A stretch of DNA of 64,000 nucleotides from Rouxiella aceris (GCF_012933545.1 NZ_JAADJU010000003.1:124001-188000); one strand, 5' to 3'. Shown: positions 27,934 to 38,191, counted from the stretch's first letter. The notes: generated by a model not told the origin, from the sequence alone. Program-made: numbers and translations.

Positions 27934-28353
27934 ATGCGCACCCATCTTGCAAGTTTACCTTTTCACCTGATGCGTCGACTGTTTCAGGAACATACAGCCC
28001 AGTGGCAGAAAACACTGCCCGAACTTACCAAGCAGCAATACTCCGTGCTTTGTGCCGTGGCCGATCGGCCTGATATTGAACAGGCAGACTTAATCGATGT
28101 GGCGATCAGCACGAAAGCCACGCTGGCCGAGATGTTGATGCGTATGGAAAAACGCGGACTGTTGGTGAGAAAACCGGGGATCCACGATCGGCGGCGAAGG
28201 TTTATTTCCCTGACTGGCGCAGGTGAAGAGGCACTAAATCGTGGCCGCCCAGCGGCAAACGAGGTGGACAGTAAATTTCTCAACCGCCTTTCGGCAGAGG
28301 AGCAGCAAATCCTGGTGCAGTTACTGCAGAAAATGGTGATGAAAAGTGAGTAA
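27934..28353 (+). CDS. MarR-family transcriptional regulator
   Basis: This regulator of about 139 residues has a winged helix with DIEQADLIDVAISTKATLAEMLMRMEKRGLLVRKPGIHDRRRRF, the typical MarR recognition helix and wing. The ATG at 27934 follows AAGG by 7 nt; the in-frame ATG at 27898 is less likely. It is divergent from the decarboxylase C-D operon and most likely represses it, with a phenolic acid as inducer. Confidence 0.9.
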   Translation: MRTHLASLPFHLMRRLFQEHTAQWQKTLPELTKQQYSVLCAVADRPDIEQADLIDVAISTKATLAEMLMRMEKRGLLVRKPGIHDRRRRFISLTGAGEEALNRGRPAANEVDSKFLNRLSAEEQQILVQLLQKMVMKSE

Positions 28354-28629
28354 TAAAAAATTGTACACATGCTGAGTTTTGCAATGCCGATGGGGTACTC
28401 TCTTCACCGACTTGCTGGCTGAGAAAGATCTATGCATTTGACCTGACAGAGAATGGCATTGAATATATTTTTGACGAATAACACCTGCGTGCCAGCTTAG
28501 TCAATACAAGGTGAAATCGGGATCCGTTATGCCAAATCCGTAAGAACTCTGCCAAAAAGCCAAAGCAGCAGCAGCCCATGCCTGTAACCATTAGCGTTAA
28601 CTAGTGTGTGAATATTACAGGTTGTAACC

Positions 28630-31600
28630 ATGCGATCCCCTTCCAGCTCAACTTTTACTCAATACCTTGCTCTTAATGCTGTGAACAGCGTATTGGCCAA
28701 TTACCGTGCCGGTGCGCATAGCACATCATCTGAACCCCTTAATTCCCAGATCCTGCAGCAACTGCACCACAAAATGGCGCAGGGCAACGAGTGGTGGCAG
28801 GACGCGTCTTTTAAACGACTGCTAAATGATGCGTTGCTGAATAAAGCATTTAGTAACGCGTTGCTGCAGGCCTCCGGGTTATCTTTGCCGCACGAAACTG
28901 AACACCTCACGCAAGAACAGGCGAACAAGTTAAAGCAGTTTGTCGCCGGTATGGTGACATCAGCAACTGTCACTATTGTTGAGGTGGAGAACGCGGCAGA
29001 ACGGAACATGGTGGAACCTGTTACCCAGGCATTGCAGGATGTCTTAAAGCAGGGGGGCCGCCAGTTGGCCCTCGATATTCTTCTTGAAACAGTCCTCAAG
29101 CTCACCGGCATTGATAAAAGCACCGCCGAGACATTTACACCGATTATCACCTTAATCAGAAATACCCGTGCGGCGCTTTACTCCGACGACGGCAGTTTCA
29201 CCGACCGCCTTAAGGCGCTGACAACGGCGCTAAATAGTGCGCGCAACCTCTTGCAGCTTGTCAATCCCGGATCCCTTGCCTTGCGAACGGCCGATATTCT
29301 CTGCGACGTGGCGGATGTATTACACCAGGGATTGTCGGCCGATACCCTGAAAGCGTTATCGGTAAAACTAGAAGGTATCCCAGGGCTACCATCTGCCTGC
29401 AATGCACTGGCTTCGCTGACGGAGATGGCAAGACTGTTACAGCTGTGGAACTGCCATGAGATCAGCGACCGAGACCTGGCCGATCAACTGGCAGAGAAAG
29501 TGTTACCGCAGCAGGTCGCTTTGCCGTTGAGAATTGCTGAAAAAATCGCCCTGGCCGCGCAGGAAGGAAAATTGCAGGTGGCAGGGGTAGCTGCCTGGCC
29601 GGGGAAGGAGAATAAGGCCGCCTGTTTACTGTGGCTGAAGGCGGTGCTGCTCAATGAATCAGTACGTAGCACGCTAGCCGGTGCCGACAAAAACTGGCTT
29701 ATGGCTACCCTGAATTTTGACGGCGAGGAGGCGGAGTGTATGCAGGCTAATTTGCTGCAACATGCCAAGACGCTGGTCCGCCTGTTTGATAGTGGCAGCG
29801 TGACGGAGCGGCTCGCGACGTTCATACAGCTGTTGCAAACCTTCAAACTCTACGACCGCGTCAATATTAATCTCAATGATAATCTGGGAACGCTCGGTAA
29901 CTATTTGAAAGACGGCACCATGCTTGCTGACCTGTTATCTCTGTTGACGGCGACCGGCAATACCAGCAAGGCGCGGGAGGCCCTGAAGCTGGTGGATGTC
30001 AGCAAAACCGTTAAGAAAGTCGGTGCCCAGGTGTTGCGGAAGACTTACGGGGTAGTGGCGGATGCTGCCAGTGTCACCGCGTTGGCGGTTAAAAAAGGTC
30101 ACGCTTTTTGGAAGAGTCCCTATTCCGCAGGGCAGTCGATCCATGATCCGGTCAGGTTTTATCGCGATGTCATCACTTTTTTCCGTGAAGATATAAAGAC
30201 TCACCCCAGGGATTACGAAAACGCCACCATTGAAACTATGCTCGCCGCCGTGGCTGTGGCGATCAAAAGCTTGGGCGGTAACCATGTGCCGATCAAAGGC
30301 AATACGGCAGAATGGCTAAAAGCCTATGCCCAGGCGGATCAGGCCAAACTGACGGCGGTGGATAAAGTGCTAATCCATGCAGTGCTGGAACCTCGCGTGA
30401 TGTTGGAAATCAACAGCGCCATTCAACAGGAGGACAGTGTTCAGGCGAGAAAACTGCTGGAGCCACTGAGCGAGGCGTTAAAAATGTACGCGGGCGATAG
30501 CGTTACCCTGCGTGAGATGGCCAAAATCCTGCCTTATATCCCGGCACTGTGCGAAGCCTGGCAAGAAATTCGTGTCGAGAACCTCCATGAGCGTCAGGCA
30601 TTGCGCGATGAACTGCGTGACCAGTTGAAACAGCAGGATGACATCTTGCGTAACAGCCACTCAGTGGTGTCGCTGGAAACGCAGCAAGCGCGGCAAAAAA
30701 AGGTGGCGGTTTTGCAGGATACGTTGGTGGCGCTGCAAAAGAAGGCGGGTGTCGAAGTGGTGCGCAGCGAGCTGTTACAGGCAGAGCTGGACGCTATGCG
30801 CGCGACGCTCCTGGCGAGCGGGTTGTCAGATAATGCCAGAGAATGCCTGGAGGGTGACCTGACTTCTGCGCAGGTTGCACTGGATACCCTAAAGCTGGCG
30901 GATGCGCTGAAGGGACTGTCGGATGAAGAGCAGAGGCAGCTCCACAGGGTGCAGGAGCAGTTTCATCAGGCGGTGCGGGAAAGCATGGTCGCGGAAGGGG
31001 TGCCGCTGGCTGCAGTGATGCGCACGTCGCTGGAAAGCATCAGTAAAATCCTCGATGCTCTGCCGATCGAACTTAAGCTAACGGATGTGCGGTCATTGCA
31101 ACATTTTGCCGCCGAAGTTCTGGCGCGGCTGGCAACCAGTGAGAAGCCAAGTCTGGTCAGTGCAAGAGCCGAGCTTGCCGCGCTGGTAAGAAATGCCACT
31201 TCCGACAACCTGGCGGATGTTGTGCGCTGGTCAGCAAACCAACTGAAAGAACTGTTCACCAGAGAGGTGGTACTGACCGCCAGGGAAAAAGCCCAGGGTT
31301 GGTTTGTGGTAGAAAGAGACATCTCTGCAGGTCAACTGGCTACGGGGGCCGCCGCCGGGGCACTATTGCCGGTGTTGTTTCTGCTGCTGTCTGGAGAGGG
31401 ACTGCCAAACCTGAAAGAGAGTGGCGACATGATGCGCCCGTTGATACAAAGCAGCATCGCAACCGACGAAAACGGCGAAAGTGGCCCGCAGGTCGTGCGC
31501 CTTAGCCCATCGTACGCGGGTATATATGAGAAAACGACCGAGCCGCTGAATAGTCAGGGTGTCGAGTGGCAGAAATGGCTGAAGCAGGCGCTGCCGGTAC

Positions 31601-34600
31601 TGTTCGCCGCCGCTACCGGGGCAGGGCTATCGGCAGCGGTGAATCCGGCTATCAGAGAGGAGCCGTTTGCAGGGGATATAGCCGGTGATCGGCAGACCCG
31701 GATGGCCAGAGCGGGAACCATGTTCCGCTATACAGGAAAAGACGGTATTACCCGCGGGATTAATTTAACGGATGATGTGGTCGATACTGCCTGGCAGAAC
31801 ATGCTTAAGCGCCTCGGCACGAAGTTACAACAGGGAGAGCGCTACCGAGTCGATCTTGATAACGATATTTTCCGCGAAGAGGTACAACGTATTCTGGATA
31901 ATCCGGATAAACTGTTGCGCAAAAGGCGCGTTGCCGCCGCTTTGTTGAAACCGGCAAACATCCCGTTTGACGTCAGCGCTTTGGAAGTAAGAAAAGAAAC
32001 AGCAAAAGCGATAGCTGAAGAATTACCGGTAATATTTAAAAAGCACATTAATGACCTGATAAAATTTGATCCGCTGAATTTTGTTCGTGATCATATTCAG
32101 CAGATCCTTAACAGTTTTCCCGACAGTGAGAAAGGGACGCTAACCTCTCCGGATAGTCTGGTTCCACTGCGTATGCCGACGGCGGCAAGCGGTCCTGTAA
32201 CCAAACTGGTTAAGCTGATTGACTTGTATATGGGGAATGTTCCCGACGGATACAAAACCTTTCTCGTTGCCTGGGATGGTTATGAGCGCTGGCAGCCGCA
32301 TGCGACAGGACGCGGAGAGAATATCGTCGAGCATGAAACTCATACCTCAGAAGCCTTCCGCAAGGCCATCATTCCCAATGTCAGTGCAAAACTCAGTGGC
32401 CGCGACTCTTTGCCGTTAAAAAGCCAGATGGCTTTACCCGACCGGATATTAAAAAAATTTAATAATGAGTTTGAAAAAACCAAAGATCATTCGCGAGAAA
32501 GAATGAGCTGTGTGAACGGTTTGTTGTTAAAAACCAGAGCGAAAGAAATCATGGACAGTAATCCGCCCCCCACCATGAACATAAAAAAACTGCTCAGCGA
32601 TTTTGTTGCGGGTAAAGCCGATGCGCAGGTTGTGGCTATACGTGGCGTCCAGTTATCTGACGTGGCTGCACTCCGTGATGGTGATGATTATATTGTCTGG
32701 GATCAACTTGGGGAGTGGCATCAATTCAGCTATACCCTCGAGGGCGCGCGGCCTGATGATCAGGCCCAGAAATTCCTGGTCAGTAAAATGAACAATAATG
32801 GCCAGTATAGTTATCGGGAGCCGGGGCAACGGGACAGATTATTCCAGCGCATCATCGACAATAGTCAGCTAAACGCCGCTTCCGATGCTATTGGGGTCGG
32901 GCGTAAAAGCAGCTATAAAATTCCGCTTGAACTGATTTCCGTCGCAGATAAAGCCAAAATGCTGACAACAGATAATAACCTGGGAAGTGTTATCACTGAA
33001 TTATCCTTCAGGAGGATGCATGATGATATGAATAGTCGGCTGGCGACTAATCGTGAATTTGTTAACAACTACATGATTGACCGTGCTTTTTTCCTTACTG
33101 GCGTAGCCCTTGGCCCTTATATGCCTGGTGGGGTATTGATGTCCAATGCGCTGGGAATGACGAATTCCGCCGGGCTGACATTATTAAATGATGTGACAAA
33201 ATATATTCTCAGCGACAGCGAAGAAGAAAGAAACGCCATTCGAAGTGGCATGCCAAAAAGTATTTTAACCGACATGGTCATCAATGCCAGCATCGGCGTT
33301 AGCATTCCTATCATGATAACCAAAATTCTTAAACATGATGAAGTGCTGAATGACCTTACTCAGGGAGGATACATTAAAGAAGGGGTTATTGGGGATGTTG
33401 GTGCTTCTATGGGAGAAAGAGGGCTAAAACAATTTGGTAAATCCAAAGTTACCGTCCAGCCTGATAATACCGCCGTAGATAATAAGGAGCAGCAGATTGG
33501 GCGTGATGATAGATTGAGAAGCGTTGAAAACGATATTTTGCGCATAATAAGTGAGATGCAAAGCCGCGATAAAAGATCGCTGCCGGAAGAGCTTGTTGGC
33601 AAGTTGCGCGAGTTTCTCCCTGAAATTGACTCATTTTTGCAGAAGTACGGCGAGTTAGAATCGGAAAATTTCGCCGATTCATTTATGGAGCGCTATGGTT
33701 CAGCGACCAGAATTGGTGCACCACCGGTAAGGACGAGTAAAGTAAGAAAAATTTTGCTCGATAGAAATTATTTAATTACGTTATATCACAACGTAAAAGC
33801 GACAAATGTTAAGGATCTGAGTGGTGCTATCGATTTTATCAAAGACATTCTACTCCGAACAGCAAAGGATGAATGCTTGTCTTTACCGGCGACCATCAGC
33901 GATCTTATAAAAAGCAAAGTATCTGGTTTTGAAAGATTTTTGCATCGCCATGCTAACGTTGATAGTAAAGGAACGCTGTTTTTATCCCGGAATGATATAG
34001 AAAGGATCCATAATATGGCGAAAGCATATTTGGATGATTACTTCTATGGTATCAATGGCATAATTGATTTCCTTACTATGCTGGATGAATCTAGCGACAG
34101 CCATAGCGAGAAGACCTTGCCGCCGGTGGTTATTGACGCGTTAAGTAAAAAGGGGATCCCGGTTACTGAGATCTTGCTGAGGATTAGCAACGAAAAATCA
34201 GTTGAAGTGGCTGCCAGTGAGCAAGCAGATCGGGCAAAGATAGCCGCAGAGGATATCGGTTGTAATCAGTCGATGATCAGATGGTTTACTGAAACGATTG
34301 ACGCCGAGATGCAATCCAGACGTGTTTTCACCATTCAAGATGCTATCAGTTTGCTGAACAAGATCAAAAATAGCCGGGTTGCAGAACAGCAGGGAACGCT
34401 GGGTTTAAAATTACTTCCTGTTGCGTTATTTCATTTTATTAATGGAACCGGGGCAATCAATATGACCGAGTATATGCTGGAAGATGGTTTTCGCGGGTTG
34501 GCTGAAGATATCGCCAAAAATACCGGTCGCGATCTCCGTGCTGAACATATCATGCTTAAAAATCATCAATTTGATTTTCTTGTTGCTTGCCTCGAGTCGG

Positions 34601-34614
34601 TAGCACCACGATAA
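28630..34614 (+). CDS. Giant 1994-residue protein of unknown function, effector/toxin-like
   Basis: I do not recognise this protein as a named family. It is an uninterrupted reading frame of 1994 residues. No Sec signal peptide is present. The first 900 residues look largely helical, with a strong coiled-coil prediction by eye at about 640-780 (charged, Q- and L-rich). Hydrophobic Ala/Gly/Leu segments lie at about 900-925 and 975-995, and further ones at about 1483-1510 and 1548-1566. The second half has globular-looking stretches, for example GYKTFLVAWDGYERW near 1207 and GVQLSDVAALRDGDDYIVWD near 1340, vaguely like the bodies of large dermonecrotic-type toxins. Codon use becomes clearly more AT-rich after about 32400, suggesting a mosaic. 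A decayed tssK piece follows within 15 bp, so transfer with type VI secretion DNA is possible. Confidence 0.85.
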   Translation: MRSPSSSTFTQYLALNAVNSVLANYRAGAHSTSSEPLNSQILQQLHHKMAQGNEWWQDASFKRLLNDALLNKAFSNALLQASGLSLPHETEHLTQEQANKLKQFVAGMVTSATVTIVEVENAAERNMVEPVTQALQDVLKQGGRQLALDILLETVLKLTGIDKSTAETFTPIITLIRNTRAALYSDDGSFTDRLKALTTALNSARNLLQLVNPGSLALRTADILCDVADVLHQGLSADTLKALSVKLEGIPGLPSACNALASLTEMARLLQLWNCHEISDRDLADQLAEKVLPQQVALPLRIAEKIALAAQEGKLQVAGVAAWPGKENKAACLLWLKAVLLNESVRSTLAGADKNWLMATLNFDGEEAECMQANLLQHAKTLVRLFDSGSVTERLATFIQLLQTFKLYDRVNINLNDNLGTLGNYLKDGTMLADLLSLLTATGNTSKAREALKLVDVSKTVKKVGAQVLRKTYGVVADAASVTALAVKKGHAFWKSPYSAGQSIHDPVRFYRDVITFFREDIKTHPRDYENATIETMLAAVAVAIKSLGGNHVPIKGNTAEWLKAYAQADQAKLTAVDKVLIHAVLEPRVMLEINSAIQQEDSVQARKLLEPLSEALKMYAGDSVTLREMAKILPYIPALCEAWQEIRVENLHERQALRDELRDQLKQQDDILRNSHSVVSLETQQARQKKVAVLQDTLVALQKKAGVEVVRSELLQAELDAMRATLLASGLSDNARECLEGDLTSAQVALDTLKLADALKGLSDEEQRQLHRVQEQFHQAVRESMVAEGVPLAAVMRTSLESISKILDALPIELKLTDVRSLQHFAAEVLARLATSEKPSLVSARAELAALVRNATSDNLADVVRWSANQLKELFTREVVLTAREKAQGWFVVERDISAGQLATGAAAGALLPVLFLLLSGEGLPNLKESGDMMRPLIQSSIATDENGESGPQVVRLSPSYAGIYEKTTEPLNSQGVEWQKWLKQALPVLFAAATGAGLSAAVNPAIREEPFAGDIAGDRQTRMARAGTMFRYTGKDGITRGINLTDDVVDTAWQNMLKRLGTKLQQGERYRVDLDNDIFREEVQRILDNPDKLLRKRRVAAALLKPANIPFDVSALEVRKETAKAIAEELPVIFKKHINDLIKFDPLNFVRDHIQQILNSFPDSEKGTLTSPDSLVPLRMPTAASGPVTKLVKLIDLYMGNVPDGYKTFLVAWDGYERWQPHATGRGENIVEHETHTSEAFRKAIIPNVSAKLSGRDSLPLKSQMALPDRILKKFNNEFEKTKDHSRERMSCVNGLLLKTRAKEIMDSNPPPTMNIKKLLSDFVAGKADAQVVAIRGVQLSDVAALRDGDDYIVWDQLGEWHQFSYTLEGARPDDQAQKFLVSKMNNNGQYSYREPGQRDRLFQRIIDNSQLNAASDAIGVGRKSSYKIPLELISVADKAKMLTTDNNLGSVITELSFRRMHDDMNSRLATNREFVNNYMIDRAFFLTGVALGPYMPGGVLMSNALGMTNSAGLTLLNDVTKYILSDSEEERNAIRSGMPKSILTDMVINASIGVSIPIMITKILKHDEVLNDLTQGGYIKEGVIGDVGASMGERGLKQFGKSKVTVQPDNTAVDNKEQQIGRDDRLRSVENDILRIISEMQSRDKRSLPEELVGKLREFLPEIDSFLQKYGELESENFADSFMERYGSATRIGAPPVRTSKVRKILLDRNYLITLYHNVKATNVKDLSGAIDFIKDILLRTAKDECLSLPATISDLIKSKVSGFERFLHRHANVDSKGTLFLSRNDIERIHNMAKAYLDDYFYGINGIIDFLTMLDESSDSHSEKTLPPVVIDALSKKGIPVTEILLRISNEKSVEVAASEQADRAKIAAEDIGCNQSMIRWFTETIDAEMQSRRVFTIQDAISLLNKIKNSRVAEQQGTLGLKLLPVALFHFINGTGAINMTEYMLEDGFRGLAEDIAKNTGRDLRAEHIMLKNHQFDFLVACLESVAPR

Positions 34615-34628
34615 AGGCTGGAGGCATG

Positions 34629-34977
34629 CTTGCTGCTCTTGACCGGGTCACGGTGGTGATTGCTTTACCGTTATGCAGGCCGGTATTGCAATGTCCAGCA
34701 GGATGCGGCCACTTCTGACCGGCCGTTACGCTACCGCGAAGAGTGGAGCAGTGTGGAGGATGCTTTTGGCGATGAACAAGAATCCATGGCTGTTGCCCGC
34801 TTCAATGTGGCTATTCGTTTTGAGCACGAAAGTAACGATTCATGGCGAACCTGTGCGGTTGCGCGTCTTATCCGCGATAACCACGCCGGATGGCGGCTGG
34901 ATCCGAATTTTATTCCGCCATTGGCGTTGTTTTCTGCCAGCCCGTTCCTTTACGAACCTGTTTGTGTTACCGCTTGA
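34629..34977 (+). pseudogene. tssK: Decayed fragment of type VI secretion baseplate gene tssK
   Basis: Read across frames, this stretch gives LAALDRVTVVIALPL (from 34629), then, after small indels around 34670-34690, NVQQDAATSDRPLRYREEW, EDAFGDEQESMAVARFNVA, RFEHESNDSWRTCAVARLI and LDPNFIPPLALFSASPFL. This order is characteristic of the N-terminal half of TssK. No start, no upstream part and no C-terminal half remain. At least one or two frameshifts separate the first part from the rest. No other tss genes are adjacent. Confidence 0.82.
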
Positions 34978-35047
34978 GCATGACAAAAACAGGCAGTTAT
35001 ACCCCATAAATTCAAAGCCCTTGAGATTCACTATGTAAAATAGGATA

Positions 35048-35581
35048 TTATTCGGCAATCAGGGATTCGATATGGGCTGAAACTTGTTGTTGATCCATGG
35101 CATCCCGGAAATTCAGGGCCATGTCGAATGATTGCAGACATGAATCTAATTTTTGCAATGATGCTTCATCGTCGCGTACGCAGAATATATAGGCGTTTTC
35201 AAAAGGTAGTAGATTAACCAACCTTATTCTATAGGGCCGTAGATAAAAATTGATATGTTCAAGCCATGGCATGAGATGGGGCATCTCAAAGGGGTCAATG
35301 CTGTCTACCGAGCAATCGATATCTTCAATAAGTGAGAAAATAAAATCGGCTGGATCCTCAGATATTGCCAAGTTAGATAACGGCTTTAATTTAGGGATAT
35401 AACCACTATATTCGTTCCATTCCTCATAGCTTATTAAACCTTGTTCACTGAGATGGTTGTACATCCACGTCAACACGGTGAGTTGTTGACTATTTTCCGG
35501 AAGGCTTGCCTGCATAGAGTCAGTGTTTAATTCAGGGATGCATTGCCCAAGGGCGACAATCAGACTTTGTATTTGCTCCAT
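35048..35581 (-). CDS. Small acidic protein of unknown function
   Basis: This 177-residue acidic protein is not recognised with confidence. A good site (AAGGGAATATTA) precedes the ATG. It has an acidic middle (SEDPADFIFSLIEDIDCSVDSIDP) and a C-terminal part with NAYIFCVRDDEASLQKLDSCLQSF. Its size, acidity and isolation beside the giant protein and the tssK remnant resemble immunity or accessory proteins of polymorphic toxin loci, but that is inference only. It is convergent with the giant gene, not in its operon. Confidence 0.65.
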   Translation of the reverse strand: MEQIQSLIVALGQCIPELNTDSMQASLPENSQQLTVLTWMYNHLSEQGLISYEEWNEYSGYIPKLKPLSNLAISEDPADFIFSLIEDIDCSVDSIDPFEMPHLMPWLEHINFYLRPYRIRLVNLLPFENAYIFCVRDDEASLQKLDSCLQSFDMALNFRDAMDQQQVSAHIESLIAE

Positions 35582-35825
35582 ATTAATATTCCCTTATATT
35601 TTATTGTGTCGAATTTAAAAGTGCGTTATTTATGCACTGACATTGTCTTTATTTTATTCCTGGAACGCAAGGGGAGGTGCGGAGATAATATTTGTAAATC
35701 CAGGGTAATATTTTCTGATCCCCTCAGTACCACCCGAAAATTGCGAAAAATCAAAAGATAAAATAATGGCAATTCTATATCCGCAAGGCTGTTACCTGTT
35801 ACAGGGGGCCGGAACGCCAACATCT

Positions 35826-35842
35826 AACTTTAAACTAAAGTT
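35826..35842. promoter_or_regulatory. Palindrome upstream of the MBL hydrolase gene
   Basis: A perfect 7-bp-arm inverted repeat (AACTTTA-AAC-TAAAGTT) about 105 bp upstream of the hydrolase start. It has the form of a repressor site, but no regulator gene is adjacent. The remainder of the 364-bp gap (35582-35945) shows no gene. Confidence 0.4.
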
Positions 35843-35945
35843 GACTAACCCTCACATTCGGCTTAAAAAGATCTCGGTATTAGTCAGAGCAACAAAGTGT
35901 CGCTGGTAGTGGTTTTTATTTTAATCTACTGTTTTTAAGGTGAAA

Positions 35946-36773
35946 ATGGAAAAGATGATTAGTTATCAGATTGGAGATTGTGAGGTGTTTAAGGTCCTTG
36001 AAATAGAGGCATCTTACCTTACTGCCACGCTGTTCCCCGACCAGTCGTTGAGTGCTGATGTGCCTGAAAATATCGTCCTTTCCATGCACAGTTGGCTTGT
36101 GCGTACGCCAGAAAAACTGATCGTGATTGATACTGCAACCGGTAATGGTCGCAACCGTCCGGGCGCGCCGCTTTTTCATCAATTGAATACCCCTTATGAG
36201 CAGCGCTTGCGCGAGGCGGGTGTTGACCCGGACCGCGTGGATCTGGTGTTAATGACCCATTTGCATGGTGATCACGTTGGCTGGAACACTCATTGGCAGG
36301 ATGGGAAATGGCAGCCGCTGTTTAAAAATGCCCGTTATCACTGTTCGCATCGCGATTTGGCCAGTTGGCAACAAGATCCGGCACGGCAAAACATTATGGC
36401 CGACAGCCTGACACCGATCATTGAAGCCGGGCTGTTAGACACCATCGATGTCAGCCGCGAGCCCGAATTTGCCGGGGTGTTACGCTATAAACCAACACCC
36501 GGTCACACTGAGCATCATGCCTCCATCATTCTGCACAGCGCCGGGAAATATGCCTTTTTTAGCGGCGACCTGATGCACAATGAAATCCAGGTAAAGCAGC
36601 CACATTTAGCCTCGCGTTTTTGTGCCAACGCCGAGCAAGCCGAAGCCCAGCGGCGTTTAGCTTTGGGCTGGGCCGCTGACCATCAGGCCCTGTGGTTCAG
36701 CTCTCACTTTGCCCAAAGCTCGGCAGGTTATATAAGCCGCAAAGACGAAGGCTTTGAATGGTGTTATAGCTAA
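35946..36773 (+). CDS. MBL-fold metallo-hydrolase
   Basis: This hydrolase of about 275 residues has the metallo-beta-lactamase motif THLHGDHVGWN, a later HTEHHASI and SGDLMHNEI with the bridging Asp, and a final SSHFAQSSAGY. This layout is common in lactonase- and AttM-like hydrolases. The ATG at 35946 follows TAAGG with 5-nt spacing; the upstream GTG at 35940 is too close to that site. The substrate is unknown. Confidence 0.88.
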   Translation: MEKMISYQIGDCEVFKVLEIEASYLTATLFPDQSLSADVPENIVLSMHSWLVRTPEKLIVIDTATGNGRNRPGAPLFHQLNTPYEQRLREAGVDPDRVDLVLMTHLHGDHVGWNTHWQDGKWQPLFKNARYHCSHRDLASWQQDPARQNIMADSLTPIIEAGLLDTIDVSREPEFAGVLRYKPTPGHTEHHASIILHSAGKYAFFSGDLMHNEIQVKQPHLASRFCANAEQAEAQRRLALGWAADHQALWFSSHFAQSSAGYISRKDEGFEWCYS

Positions 36774-36857
36774 GCCGTCCAAAGACAGGACGGTTATTTC
36801 TGACCGGCAAAACAGGGCTTACCCCACTCGCGACCCAACACTTTTCTGGAGATTGTT

Positions 36858-37271
36858 ATGGCAAATAAATTATCGGCTCAGTGCCATTGTGGTGCTGTCG
36901 CATTTAACGTTGATCTTATCGATGGCTTTAATACCGTTTTGCGCTGCAACTGCTCCTTTTGCCGGATGCGCGGCGCGGTGGTGGCATTTGCCGCGAATAT
37001 TGATATCACCCGGGGTAAAGACAAGCTTAGCGAATACCGCTTTAATAGCGGTGAAGCCGCCCATTACTTCTGCTCCGTATGTGGCATTTATACCTTCCAT
37101 CAACGTCGCTCCAATCCTCAGGAATATGGCGTCAACGTGGCCTGCATAGCCGAGGTATCGCCCTTTGATTTCTCTCCTGTCAAAGTTATAGATGGCATTA
37201 ATCATCCCAAGGATGGTGGCAAGGGCGGGGTAGCAGGTTATCTCTCTTATCTTCCCAAATCTGGCGACTGA
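36858..37271 (+). CDS. GFA family protein (glutathione-dependent formaldehyde-activating-like)
   Basis: This 137-residue zinc protein has the GFA cysteine pattern: QCHCGAVAF, RCNCSFCRMRGAV and CSVCGIYTFHQRR. A GGAG site lies before the ATG. Most bacterial GFA proteins of this size have unknown substrates, and the name does not prove formaldehyde chemistry. It is 85 bp downstream of the MBL gene and may share its transcript. Confidence 0.88.
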   Translation: MANKLSAQCHCGAVAFNVDLIDGFNTVLRCNCSFCRMRGAVVAFAANIDITRGKDKLSEYRFNSGEAAHYFCSVCGIYTFHQRRSNPQEYGVNVACIAEVSPFDFSPVKVIDGINHPKDGGKGGVAGYLSYLPKSGD

Positions 37272-37311
37272 GTACCTGCGGGGAGTTCGATCATCCTCAC
37301 CACAATTATAA

Positions 37312-38016
37312 CTACCGTGATGCAAATACCTGTTTGAATATCGGTAATGCCGAGAAGACATTTGGCCAACCGGCATAGAAGGCTAACTGGGTTAATGCTT
37401 CCCCTGCCTGCTGCTGTGTTAGTCCGTTATCCATTGCCTTGTTCAGATGGAAAGGAATTTGCGCGACCTGACCATTTGCCACTAATGCACTGACGGTAAC
37501 CAGACTCCGGTCACGCGGGGCCAGATCCGGTCGTAACCAGAGATCGTTAAAAACCGCCTCGGTGGTAAATTTTACTACCCCGGGAGAGACCGCCGCGAAC
37601 TGACTACTGACATATTGCGCCCGCTGTTCCTCTGCCTGTTGGTCAAGGGGTAAGGGAATAATGTTACCAGCGGGTAATGCTGAGCCATTAATACCTTTAG
37701 TGGCAAATAGTTCCGCTGCCATTACTGCGGCGGCTTTGGCATTGCCCCAACCGGAGTAAAAAGCTAAATGGGCAATGATTTCTGAGATCTCCTCAGGCTT
37801 TACGCCGTTATTCAGGGCGAGAGTAAATTGGCTGAGTTGTTCTGCGAGATGATTACGGGAGATCACCACGGCAAGGGTAATAACGCTCCTGTCGCGCGCA
37901 GACAATTCTGATCGTTGCCAGAGATTGGCAGCCAAGATTTTTTCTTCATAATGCGCTAAGGCCGGCGAGCCTGATTTAACTGCTGACGTTTGATTACTTG
38001 GGGATAATTTGTCCAT
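37312..38016 (-). CDS. Carboxymuconolactone decarboxylase (CMD) family protein
   Basis: This 234-residue protein consists of two CMD repeats: SARDRSVITLAVVISRN...LAFYSGWGNAKAA (about 40-105) and APRDRSLVTVSALVANG...LAFYAGWPNVFSAL (about 160-225). The CxxC pair of AhpD-type members is absent, so it is closer to the decarboxylase or unknown branch. It is convergent with the GFA gene. Confidence 0.85.
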   Translation of the reverse strand: MDKLSPSNQTSAVKSGSPALAHYEEKILAANLWQRSELSARDRSVITLAVVISRNHLAEQLSQFTLALNNGVKPEEISEIIAHLAFYSGWGNAKAAAVMAAELFATKGINGSALPAGNIIPLPLDQQAEEQRAQYVSSQFAAVSPGVVKFTTEAVFNDLWLRPDLAPRDRSLVTVSALVANGQVAQIPFHLNKAMDNGLTQQQAGEALTQLAFYAGWPNVFSALPIFKQVFASR

Positions 38017-38191
38017 GGCAGATACCTTAAGGCTAAGTTGAAACCCAATAATACCTGTCGCGGTTAATAATATTAATGCATCAATATTGCATTAACTTAT
38101 GATGAAATTTCATAAATAAAATTTCTTGTAGTATCGGTAAACCGCTTATTACAGCAAGCTCCTTTTCTAATCCTTACAGGGAATTTCCAGC

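Noticed and set aside
28630-34614. AvrE/DspE-type type III effector
   Set aside because: Length is similar, but I see none of the characteristic AvrE-family sequence, and no hrp box or chaperone gene is nearby.
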